DNA of 64,000 nucleotides from Excoecaria cochinchinensis (lineage: Eukaryota > Streptophyta > Magnoliopsida > Malpighiales > Euphorbiaceae). Position 1 is the first letter of the stretch, and each line of letters opens with the position of its first letter. Shown here one piece after another: positions 9,978 to 21,677 of this stretch. The notes under the pieces are model-generated. The model was not told where the DNA came from. It made no database searches and was given only the letters and a program-made list of their open reading frames with translations. Position numbers and translations under genes: made by a program. The stretch lies in NCBI GenBank assembly GCA_947683425.1, contig CANTUQ010000060.1, positions 1,674,001-1,738,000 on the forward strand, given 5' to 3'.

Positions 9978-12900
9978 ATATTCTTAGTGGGCAGGGGCTT
10001 TAGTTTAGTGCATTGCTAGTGACCGCATGAAGGTTTTCTAATTTTGTATATTTTATTTTCTGTTAGAGGGGCTGGATGTTGAATCCATGACCTCACATGC
10101 AAATACCTGAATGAAGTTTTGGATTGTTGAATCGGGTCTCGTCCAATCCTACTTTGGAATAATTTATGATAGATGCTTTCATGTGCACTTTTGGGTGGAG
10201 AATAATTTATTTAAACAAATTGCGAAAGGTGTTGGAGAGGTTAGTATGGATGATAAGGAACATATAAACAGTATAATTGGTACAAGAAAAGGTTTAAAGC
10301 TCACTGTATGAAAGAATGGGGTGTTTCAGTTTTTCTTTATGAGGATTCTACTTCTACAGCTGTTACTTTGATCTTTCCTGACCCCAACACATCCCCTTTT
10401 CCCCGTATCTCCCATAACTTCACCTAAGAATGGCTGCATAGCTGCAAATGTTTTGAATTTTGACAAAGGTGGGAAATATTTCTCATTGTTGGATCGACCA
10501 AGTAAACCAAAATTTGCACTGCATACTCAAATTATTCAAAGAAGGTTGATCTCATATCTCTCTGTCTCAACTGAATCAAAATAACTAAAGAATGATCAAT
10601 CTAATTATCATACTTGTTCACTGAGAATTGTTTCAAAACTGGGTTCTGATTTACTTTCTACTGTGTGGATTTCGATTATCAGAAATATATCTTATTGAAC
10701 ATATTATGTATTAGGAGCAAATTGCATATGATATACATGAGTATACTTGTTGCCCATTGTCAAAGACTGAGTACTGATCCAGATTTTTAAGTTTTGGCTT
10801 CAGATATTTTTTAATCAGAGGCATTGAGTTCTCAAATTCATGTTGTGGTCCAGTAGACAGGATTTTCTTTTGACTGGAGCTCAAAGGACTACAATTTCCT
10901 AATTCTGAGATGTTTAGTCCTAAAAACTTTATGGTGTTTTTCAGGGATTGGGTACTTGGAGGCAAAGAAAATTTATGATATTCTCATGAAAAAAACTCCA
11001 GAAAGCCGGAATATATTTGGCCGGCTACCCGGTGCTGCCGTAAGACTTTCTTCTCTCTCTGTCTGTCTCTCTCTCTCTCTCTCTTTGCCCCCCACCCTCA
11101 TCCAACCACCTGCTAACCCCCCTCTATTTGGTACATTTCATGACTGTTTAATGTAGCTTAACCTTCTGTAGGGTGCTTGGGAGGCAATTGTACATTCTTT
11201 TGAGAAAGACTATATCTACCTAGGCGAGGCTGCACAAATAATTATTGAAAATGTGAACTATGAAATGTAAGTATGATATCTGTGGTTGCCTACTTGATTT
11301 TAGAAAAGAGAGTAAAATACTTGTGCCACTTGGATTGTTATTCTTGACAACTTTTGTTATTATTTTATTTTATTTTTTAATGATGAAGACCATATCAGAA
11401 GAAGCAGGTGCAAAAGATTCAACAACAATTAGCAGAATTAGAGCGCAGAGAAGCTGATATAAAAAGAAGTGCATCTCTTTCAGCAGCTAAATATATTGAG
11501 GCTTGTCAGGAGCTTGGGTTGCAGGTTAGATCTTGTTCATTCTGCTAATGGTTGAGAAGATGGTAGGTGTCTTTGAACTTGTGATCTGTAGTTTATTACT
11601 GCTATTTGAATCTGCAGGGAAACAACGTCAGATCTGAACTTTTAGAGACTGCAAAATCACTTCCAAGCACATTTGGCCAGATTCTAGAAGTTATAAACAG
11701 TGATTCCATGTTGCAGGCAATAGAGTATTATTCCACTTTCATTAAAGACATTCACACAGAAAAGGATGTAAGATGAAAACTTTTTACCCCTTGATCTCCT
11801 GGAGCACGCATTGTATTATATTTTGCTTCATAAATGTAGAGTTTTTTCCTGCAGACTTTACAAGCCTTATCAATGCAGTCCATGGAAAATAATTTGTCAT
11901 AGCCAATGATTGTAATAATCAATGACTTGAACAATGAAATATTTGATGATTCATGCCATACAGTTATTGGAAAAACTATATTGAGTTGGGTTTTTTTTGT
12001 TGATGAAATACTGAGTTGGCTCTTAGATTGCATAATTCTCAACAGTTGGCCATTGACTTGAGTTATTTATGTCTATAAAAATGTTGATAATCCTCGAATT
12101 ACTGCTGAAACTAATTTTTCTTTTTTACTTCTCTTGTCATAAAACCACGTTCTAATAGTTTTTGCTGCCCCACTTGATTTTCTAATGGTTTGAACTGAGT
12201 CCCATTTCTGTGATTTGTACAGCACTTAACTGTTTAAGATTGTAAATCTTATTTAATATAACATTTATTGTCATTTGATGACCAGAAGTTATTTGCTAAC
12301 TTGCACCGAGTTTTAATTCTTCAGGACCACATTGTAAAAACTTAAAAAAATTAAATTAGGGATTTGCACCCATATTATGGAGGTGAGGTTGAATATATGG
12401 ATTTATTTCACAAATTAATTCAGCTTGTAACTGTGATTGCAGAAACCTTCACAGGCAGTGTTGCTGAACTTGAAAGAGATTCGTGAAAATCCCCCTTCTT
12501 TAAATGTTTCTGCTGCCCCAGAGGTTGTTAAAGCTGAAAATGTTCAGTTAAGTTTTGATAAGCCAAGCAATATGAGAGTGGATATGGATGCTGCCGCTGA
12601 TAACATTGATTGGGATATATCAGTTGATAGTGCTCAGATTGACTGGGACATTGGTGTTGGGGAAGAAGCAGATGATGGTGGAAATGGTTTTGGTCCTTAT
12701 GAAATCGTTGATGCTAGTGATGTCTTGCCAAATTCTTCGCAAAATGAAGCTGTAGAATCTGATCAACATCCACCAAATACAGGAGACGACAGCTTGAATC
12801 CAGAGATTTCTGTATCAGAAATATCTTGGGATATTAGCGTGGAAACACCTCAAGTTGATGTGATTGATGATGTCAATTTGCCAAATAGTAGCTTGGAAAA

Positions 12901-13061
12901 TAAGACAATAGTTCCAGATTCTGTAGCTCAAAACCCAGAAATGAAGGAAGAAAGGAGCCAACTCTTGGAGACCGAGTACAGGAACAAACTTCTTGATGAC
13001 TTGTACGAGGTATAGCGTTATTTGTCGCATTTCAATACCTCGTTGGTTTATGTTGCTACAC

Positions 13062-13098
<37 letters not shown>

Positions 13099-14887
13099 TA
13101 TAATGTTATTGCTTGTTTTACACATTTATTTAACTGTTGATGTTTGGTAGTAGGTGAAAGCATTTCTGAGCCAACGAGTGACTGAGTTGAGAAATGCGGA
13201 GTCCCTGTCCTTGCAACATCAAGTTCAGTCAGTTGCTTCGTTGATATTGCAGCAGTATTCTCCTGATGCCATTGAGAAAATGTTTTCTGGTGTTTTCTTG
13301 GCCATTACTTTGCTGACAAATCGTAAAATCCGAGACCTCATCATGATTCTTAACTCCAAGAGGTGCTGCCACACAATTTACGTTTGTTTTACTATTGAAA
13401 TTTTACATCTTTCTATTATTGTAATGGACCTTTTAAGATAGTTTCTTATGTTATTTGTACAAGTGTGATGGGAAAAACAAGGTATGCCCAGTGTGATTTT
13501 CTCTTCAAGTTGAAAAGAAATTATAGGCTTGCATCACATAAGCAAACTACATGGCCTTTGCTGTCTGGAATTAACTTACTGTATTAATCAGACAATTATC
13601 GGTTTGACATGCAACATAGCTAACTAGTATCCTTTCGTTGTCATTTTGCAAGTTAAAGATCTGAAACTGGATCATTGCTCAATGAAAAAAATTAAAAATC
13701 TGATTCTTGCGGGCATGCTCAACTTTTTCTTTTTTCTTTAACCATAAATTTGGGATTGAGGCGTACTAGAGTTATATTGAATTTTTATTGTTCTCTCTCT
13801 CTCTGTGATGGGGGCATTGGCAGGATAACTTCAGAAATATCCTCACATTGAGAGAATTACTGCACACGGCTTGTTTGGCCACATTATTTGTCTTTTAGTT
13901 TATTGGTTTTGTGCTATAATTGTGATATTTGTATGGCTACTTAACTCCAATTTATCTGCCGGAATTCCAGATTTCTGGATAGGCTGGTAAATACATTGGA
14001 GGAAAAGAAGCACCATGAATTGAAGTTAAAGGAAGGGTTGAAGGACTTGGTTGCTAGACGCATGGAGCTTCACAATTTATTGTCTTCGTCATGGCCAAAG
14101 CAAGTGAGTTTCTTTATAAAATTGATTGTTCTTCCAGATAAAAGTGCTTATCTATTGCATTAAGGGATCTTTAGCTATGTTTCACATCTTCAGGTTGCCT
14201 TAGTTACTCTTCATAAACTCTTACTTTGATATTCTCCCAACACTTTGAATTTTTTCCAAGGGAGAAAAAAAAAAAAGAAGATACTTTTGTTTGGACCTTT
14301 AACTTCTTGTATTCTGGAGCGTGCGACAAGAAGAACTCTTGTTCATAACTATTGAATGATAAATGTTATGATTTCCAATCTTTGATGTGGACCACATTGT
14401 AAAATCTCAAGAATCTGCATCTGTAGGGTTCTTTAACTCAGTAGTATCTTGTGAAAATTTGGAGATTGCATAGCGGATAGTAAATTGCATATGGTGTTAG
14501 CAATGTAATCAATTATGTCAGTCTTTTTCTTTTGTTAATTCTGTAGGTTTTTCTCACATTGATGAAGTTATGTGGGTTCTAGTTTAATTCTTATTCACAT
14601 CATTGATACTGGTTTTGCGTATCTTTAATGTCTCCTATGAACTTTATGTGGAGGGAATGAAAGAAGAGTTATGTGGAGGGAATGAAAGAAGAGTTGATTA
14701 TCATGATGTTGGGTTTGGAGAAAGAATTATTGAGGAAATGCTGTTTCAATTGCAGGAGGCAGCTCTTGCGAAAACCCGGGAGCTGAAGAATCTTTGTGAG
14801 AGTAAACTTTCATACATGTTTGATGGAAGACCTGTTAATATCATTGGTGAGATCAATACCCTATTGAACAGTGGCGTCAGCACATGA
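9282..14887 (+). CDS. C53: C53 / CDK5RAP3-like protein (UFMylation and ER-phagy adaptor)
   Basis: Ten exons assemble to 570 residues: 9,282-9,342; 9,437-9,571; 10,945-11,039; 11,172-11,266; 11,389-11,524; 11,618-11,767; 12,443-13,009; 13,154-13,362; 13,971-14,103; 14,756-14,887. All introns are GT-AG and phases agree. The start MQSQEDIRNLPIDI and the segments EAKKIYDILMKKTPESRNIF and RELKNLCESKLS are typical of the family. C53 works with UFL1 and DDRGK1 at the ER and binds ATG8 and UFM1 through shuffled AIM motifs. Here IDWD occurs at residues 279-282 and 290-293 and ISWD at 351-354, within the acidic disordered stretch encoded by exon 7. The flanking regions are helical. Nothing suggests damage. 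Introns 2 and 8 hold AT/TC simple repeats. Confidence 0.93.
9930..9977. repeat. compound (TC)n(AT)n microsatellite in C53 intron 2
   Basis: About twelve TC units are followed directly by about twelve AT units. It is a good candidate for a length-polymorphic marker. Confidence 0.9.
13061..13099. repeat. (ATT)n microsatellite in C53 intron 7
   Basis: About thirteen uninterrupted ATT/TTA units lie just downstream of the exon 7 donor. Confidence 0.9.
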
Positions 14888-15665
14888 ACTCCTGGAAAGC
14901 TTTATCTTCAAAATAGGTTTGAGATGGAAGGTGGAAAATAACTGTTACTCATTTAAACAATTTTTTTTTTCAAGCTGTTGCTGTAAGCTGAAGTTCATAG
15001 CAATAATAATATAGGAAAAAAAAAACACTTATTTTTATTATTTTTTTTTTGGTCTCAGGATTGCAGTGTGCTAGTGAGACAATATGATGGATGGTGGTGC
15101 TTTTAGTAACATTAACATCACAAAAATAATTCAACGTCTTGAAAGAAACAAAAGTGAAAATCGATGTTCTAGTTCTATAGACAATTCTATGACATGTCCC
15201 GAGTAATTAAATTACAAATTTACCGTTTTAGGTAAAAACAAATAGGTAAACCATAATTAAATGAACGCAGTTAGATTAAACAACAAAGGCAGCACTCATT
15301 ACCGCCCCCAAAATTTTGAACAAGAGAACCTCAAATATAATTGTACAAATACTTCACACTTAATATTTTAAATTTGTGATTAATATTCGATTCTAATGAT
15401 TATCTTTACAGTAAAGAAATCAAAGTGGAAGATGACTGATAAACAGACTGTTATATTATACTGTGGAATCAAACTGAGCAAAAAATGGCATTTGTATTAA
15501 AATTCAATAGCATCAGTAATGCGAGGAGAGCACTCCTCCGTTTCACTGCAGTAAAGAACTAGAGAGACTAATCCTGTGGTTAAGATACAATTTGTTGACA
15601 ATGAGAGTTGCGAAAGACAGATTTGGAAATCAATTCATTGTTATATGAATTGATCACTCGAGCTA
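14888..15665. other. convergent 3' flanks of C53 and the SRF gene
   Basis: The stretch holds the 3' UTRs of two genes that point at each other and has no coding potential. It is AT-rich with poly-A/T runs near 14,960 and 15,015-15,050. No transposon ends were recognised. Confidence 0.5.
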
Positions 15666-18600
15666 TCAGATGGAGTTAAAGCTCACTGTGGGAGAGCTTA
15701 TCATGCAAGACGTGGTCGTGTGGAAAGACCTGTCAATGGTTTCAACTTCAACAACATCTACAGCACTGCTTTTAGCGTAGGTGAACTTTTGCAGCATCCG
15801 TGTCAGAGATTCTACGATTTCAGACATTGGTGGCCGGAATAACTTCTCGGGCTGCAGGTTTTTGGACAGAGTAACAAATCAGAATTACTAAAATGTAATG
15901 GTTTCAAATCCAAGTTTTGTAATCAACTCTTCAAATCTCATAAATCTGATTTTCTATGCATATGGCAGTACCTGAATACAAAGGGAGACCACATCTGCAA
16001 ATCGAGATAGAACCTTAGGAGAGAGTGTTCTTCTGATAACTGGATCAACCATCTGCACCAAATATGCACCATCATGAAGCCGGGAGGAAGCCCATTTAGA
16101 CAGTGACTGCTCTTCTCTCGGTCGAGAGCTGTGTTAAGAGACAAATGTTCAAAGTCAAGAAATATGTTAGAAGCGTAAGAGATTGGTTATATGTAAACAA
16201 GATAATAAATAAAAGGCATGAGCCACACCTATCAAAAGGCTTCCTTCCTGTTAATAGCTCCAGAAGCAAGACACCAAAAGCATATATGTCACCCCTTGTG
16301 TTATCCGTTCCTGGTTCCCCATGTTCAGGTGCAATGTAGCCAGCATCGCCAATCGCAATTTCAGATGCCTGTTTATAAGAGTTTTCACATGAGTCTTATT
16401 CGTTCCCTACCCCTACATTTTAAGTGAACTCTATTGGATGGCACTTAATGCAGCCTGAATAAAAGAGTTCGCAGGTTGAGTAATTAATCAAACCTAAGTT
16501 TATGCAGCAAAAGCATTTAAAAATTTGGCATTTTCAAAATTCTTTAAATAAAATATCATTTAAAAATGTGACATTTTCAAAATTCTTTAAATAAAATATC
16601 TCCTGGCAAACTTACATTCCAGTCACTAAATCAAGGTTACTTATGCTATTATTAGCCAATTCTTGCAATTTTGTGTCAGTAAAAGAAATAGTTGAGGACA
16701 CTAAGTAGTTACCGTAAGCTTAACACTGTTGCTTGTCAGGGGCCTCAGAACTGCAATCCCACAGTCGCAGAGGTATGGCTTAAATTCTTCATCAACTAAA
16801 ATGTTTGCAGCTTTTATGTTGCCGTGAGCAATAGATGGGGAGAAAGTAGAATGCAAGTAGCTGAAACAACCATTTCGAAGACAAACAATTAAAAATATTG
16901 AGAAGAAGAAATTCAACATATAACCAGTAAGATGACATGTTATAATATGTGAAACGATGCCGATTCCTACATTCCTCTAAGCTGAACTAAAAGATAAGAA
17001 CTGTGCAGGGAACCAACTACATTAGATACTCACTCGAGCGCACGAGCAACGCCTAATGCAATACTGAGACGAACAGTCCACGATAAAGGTCGGTATGCTT
17101 CACCATGCAGAACATCATCAAGACTGGAACTCTTGATATACTCATACACAAGGAGATGCTGTCCATGTTCTACACAGTAGCCAACAAGGGTTACAATGTT
17201 TGGGTGCCTCAGTCGAGATGCAGTCCAGATCACATCCATGAATTGTTCTTCTTCATGGAAAGACAGTGATACCATGCTGATGTTTCTCACAGCCAATATC
17301 TGGGCAGAGACGAAAAGGGTGAGGGTTTGTAGATAGTCTCATGACTTGCTTGAATATGAAAAGGTAAAAAGGCAATTAACAAGTTCAAATGTATACTTGG
17401 CCATCAGGGAACTCAGCTTTGTAAACAGAACCGAGAGATCCTTTCCCAATAAGATTTTCAACACTAAAATTGTTTGTTGCTGATTGAAGCTCTGCTACAG
17501 TGTAAACTTTGGCACTTGCTGGAGCTTTATCTTTTTTAACAAAGCTTTTTCTTTTGGACATCCTCTCAGTTTTTATATGACGAGGAAAAGGTGCATGGCT
17601 CAGGCCAAGAAGGGGCGGAGAAGTGATTGGCAAGAGGTGTGGGCTTGCATCATATGCTGGTAAAGAATCTTGTAAATGCGAAGAGTAAAATTGTCAAAAA
17701 TTATTAACAAGGATGAGCACTTGATGATGCAGAAGTATAATGCGTTCTTAGTAAACTTCAAACAATAAATAAACTGTGAACCACCTCACTTTAAGAGAAC
17801 TTCAAGTATAACTTAAAAAATCATCTAAAGCACCAGTGAAATGAAAAAAATAAATAAAAGATAAGCATACTAATTGCGAAAATAAATAAACAGAAAAGCA
17901 TGCATCAGTAGTATATGAGATTTTTGAGTTAACAACTTGGATTACAAAATTATGCTAACAAAATAGTAACTTAAAGTCGTAAGCACTCGTATATGCATAC
18001 CAGATATTAAAACCTAAAACTTATATTCTTCTGAGAAATACTAATTGCCAACTAAGCAGAAGAGTTTACGTACATGACGCTAACATTTATACAAGACATA
18101 AATATGAATGTCAAGATCGGAATCGAATTTTCTTTCAAATAGCAAACTTTCAGAAATCTCACCTCTGCTTTTAATGCCTGGACGAATATGGAATCGCTTC
18201 TGACGAATTGCAACCAAAATTGCGGCACAAGTCACTCCAAGAGTCACTGCGCCGACTGTACAAGCTATTCCTCCAGGGCCCAACCTTCTTTTCATTTTTG
18301 CAGCTGCCTTAGGTTTGGGATGGTTCTCAATGGCACTTGATTGTGTTGCTGGGGGACTACTAAAGTTTTCGCCAATAGAAGCATTTTCCAGAGGAAATTT
18401 CCAGGGTGGATAATTGACGGATATATGGAATTTATTCCCATCAATCCTAGGAAGGGGTTAACCACAAGGGAATCAATAATTGGCATTTAGAACAATCGCT
18501 AAAAACTAACAGTAGTTTAAACCTCTTGATTACTTACCAGAGATTTGGAATTGATTGAAATTGACTTGGAATAACACCACTGAAATGGTTAGATTGGATG

Positions 18601-20996
18601 TTCCTGAAGATAGAAATAATCGAGAGAAGGATCAAAAGGTCAAAAGAGTCTAACTCTGCAAAACACTAACAAAGGGAAAAAACAATAGAAAAACATGGAG
18701 GAACGTACAGGTCTATTAGGGATAGTTCAGACAGGTACCAAACAGAACCAGTAAATTGGTTGTTCTGCAAGAACCTGCAGATTTGGAAGGAAAACCAAAT
18801 GAGAGCCATTTGGCTTGGCACATGAAATCAGAAATACATTGTATTGCTTAATTTAATGGAAGTTGCATTAAACTCACAATCTAGTAAGATTTTTCAGAGT
18901 ACCAAAAGAAGGTGGTAAATCTCCAGTAAATTCATTGTATGATAGATCCCTGCGATGATATATCAATATTAACAGCGAAGCCTCTAACGAGAAAGGACAC
19001 CATGCAAAGGATAGGAAAACTTCAACGCATCATGTACTAAGTGTTCAAGATGCTATCCCAAATCCCAATACACGACATTAAAATTCAATTGCAGCGTCGC
19101 TTAAATAATGGCAATAAGGAAACTGAACGATTTATTCTTGCTTCCTTGTGATCCAATTATTTAGACTACGCTAAGCCATTATCATTGTTTTGATCAATTA
19201 ATTTCTTCTTTATTCATGAGATATAATTATCAGAACTGTAGTGACGGCTATAGCATTAGAAGAAGATTCAAGATTGTGCAAACAGAACACCCTATTAGCA
19301 TTCACAACTCATCTATCTGGTTATTAAGCACCTATATGAATGCTTTAACGTTGAAGAGAACCCAAAAAAGTGAAGAAACATACATCTCCTTTAGATTCTT
19401 TAGGCCAGTAAAGACATTGCCAATGGGCCCAGACAACAAATTGTGGCTTAGATTCCTGGAGAAGAAAAATCAAGGCAATAATGAATTGAAACTGAACTTT
19501 CTTAGAAACTGGAAAAATAAGCAGTACGGGTCAACTTACAGATGGCGGAGATCTTTTAAGCTGGATAGAGAATGGGGCAAGTTTTGGCTCAGCTTGTTGC
19601 TACCTAAATTTCTGCATTGATGAAGAATCAAATATGAGCATCCATGAACATACAATGATATGGATAATTTCAGTTGATAGAAAGGTAACTGACGACAAAG
19701 AACATAACGTACAGCAGAGTGGACATACATGTGAGTGGCATTAGGGGGAAGGCCATAAGGAATTTCACCAATTATATAGTTGGAGCTTATATCACTGTGA
19801 GAAAAGAAATCAAATTAAATAATATATTGGAGTTGGTGCTTTGATAACAAAATTTAAGCCAGAAAATTCACTCACAGGTGCTTCAAATTATGGAGATTGT
19901 GAAGCTGGGTTCCAAGGTAGCCACTAAGGTTTAGTCCGTGGAGTTTACTGAATAGCATGAGAAAACAAATTAGTGTTGGCCATGGTAGGTGACAGGATGA
20001 AGGTGTTACTGAAAATGAATGAATCAAATACAGTTACATGTATATGACAGATGATCCAGCACATGAGACCCCAATCCATGACTCCTCACAGGGATCTCCT
20101 CCATACAATCTCCACCCCTTAAGCTTTGGGGTCTTATTCAGTGCTATGAACATATTTTCAAGGGCCGTGACTGCATAAGGTTGAAGGAGAATCTTAATCA
20201 TTGCATTTTAAGAAAAAGTACGCCTCATCCAGCAGAAAATTAAACAGTTTTCTACAAATTAACAGTATTTAACTTATGCTAAAAAAAAATCAAAACATTA
20301 AGAAACAAGGTAGACAACTAAAGAAGAGGTTAAGACTATTCATGGAAAACATAATGATTTTATGGCCATAATCTGATATACCATTTCTAATTCGGTTGAT
20401 TACAGAACACGCGATTAACTAGCAAGCTAACACGCACTGGATATCTATGTAATGGCTAGTAATTAGATAATAGAACAGCAAATACCAATTCAGTTATTCT
20501 CGCGCCACTTCTTCCCCGCCTGGAATAAGTACAAAAAAAAAAAAACCAAAAAAGAAAAGATATCCGGAGCCTATGGAGCATTCTGTTTGGTTGCTGAGAA
20601 AACTTGGAGAATGGAAAATTGAACTCAAAAAGGAAAATTGAACTCAAATGCTTGATTTGTTCACAGTAAAACCAAAAGATAAAGACTGCAGCTGTCTGTT
20701 GATCAGTCTCTGAACAAATTTTTTCCATATTATCCAAAGATCCAAACAGTGGACAGTCAAGCTTAACCATTTTCCCCTCTCCATTAATATGCAAATTCTT
20801 TAAGCAAGAAAACTTCATGATCATGAGAGAAAAGGAAGAAAAAAAAAAGAAAAAGAAACGACGAATTAGAGGAACAGTTTAAGTAGTAGATTTTACCATC
20901 ATAAGGATCTGTTAATGCCCATGCCTGCGAAACCAGAATCGCAGAGATAGCGATTACAGTAAAATACCAAACCAGTACCTCTTTAGCCATTAGCAT
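15666..20996 (-). CDS. SRF2: STRUBBELIG-receptor-family leucine-rich repeat receptor kinase (pseudokinase), SRF2-like
   Basis: Sixteen exons give 719 residues: 20,996-20,897; 20,170-20,038; 19,947-19,876; 19,794-19,729; 19,611-19,540; 19,455-19,384; 18,949-18,878; 18,774-18,709; 18,603-18,538; 18,446-18,163; 17,656-17,397; 17,299-17,034; 16,860-16,713; 16,368-16,229; 16,128-15,972; 15,851-15,666. Phases agree throughout. Domains in order are a signal peptide (about 1-27), an N-terminal LRR cap, LRRs encoded by 66/72-base exons, a Ser/Pro-rich linker, one membrane segment (about 298-320) and a kinase fold (about 390-690). The kinase has Arg426 at the VAIK lysine position, HGN (522-524) for HRD and DCG (542-544) for DFG, so phosphotransfer is unlikely, as in other STRUBBELIG proteins. 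The gene lies beside C53, as SRF2 does in Arabidopsis, which supports the subgroup. A start at the second ATG (20,990) is possible. Confidence 0.9.
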
Positions 20997-21677
20997 CTTG
21001 TAGAACCAAACTTTATCACAGGTCCTAATTAATTCATAGGGCCAAAGAACAAACAATAGTGTAAGCTTGAAGCCAATAGCGTTGTTCATCATATATATTA
21101 TTTCACATTTACCACAAGAATTGTCCCTGTTTGGTTGCCGAGAAAAGAAAGACAGAAAAAAAAAAAAGAAAAAGAAAAATCGTATGCGATATAGTTCTTG
21201 TTCGAGCATGCACGTCTAGGAGACAAAAGTTTGAGTAGCGTTTCACAAGTAAAAGTTTATTTCCCTTCGTTTTCCTTTGTGTTTTCTCGGAAACCAAACG
21301 AGGAGAGAAGAAGTAAAGGGAAAATGCAAGGTAAGTACGTAGGATTTTGAAGTACATACAAAGAAGCAATGATCTCTTCCTGAACTTGGTGGAGAGCGCG
21401 AAAGAGAGAGAGAGAAAGAGGTTTTGCAATTTTTCCTTTTTTTAATTGGTTTAGTTACAGAAAAGAAAAGACTGATCTTGACGACGATCACGTGATTTGT
21501 AGAACGGAAGCAGCTATGTGCCATGTCAGCAGAAAACCGTTATGGTTGTTAATGACACGTGCCGCGCGTTTCATCAGGGCCATCTCAGGACTGAGTTGGG
21601 CTTGTAATTGAGCCCAATCTAGGCCCATTGACTGCAACCTCGAGTTTTCTTTTCTCTCTTCCCCTAAGGTCTCAGTA
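20997..21677. promoter_or_regulatory. divergent promoter shared by SRF and GPATCH11-like genes
   Basis: Only 681 bases separate the two start codons. The right half holds two perfect CACGTG G-boxes (21,489-21,494 and 21,556-21,561). A GGCCCATT element lies near 21,622-21,629, of the kind found upstream of growth and ribosome-biogenesis genes. The SRF-side leader is rich in poly-A/T and GA runs. No clear TATA box was seen for the GPATCH11 side. Confidence 0.6.

Noticed and set aside
20784..21524. Several overlapping minus-strand frames rich in Phe, Leu and Ser as genes
   Set aside because: They are translations of poly-T/A and CT runs in the SRF leader. Only the short signal-peptide exon (20,897-20,996) is supported by splice phase and homology.
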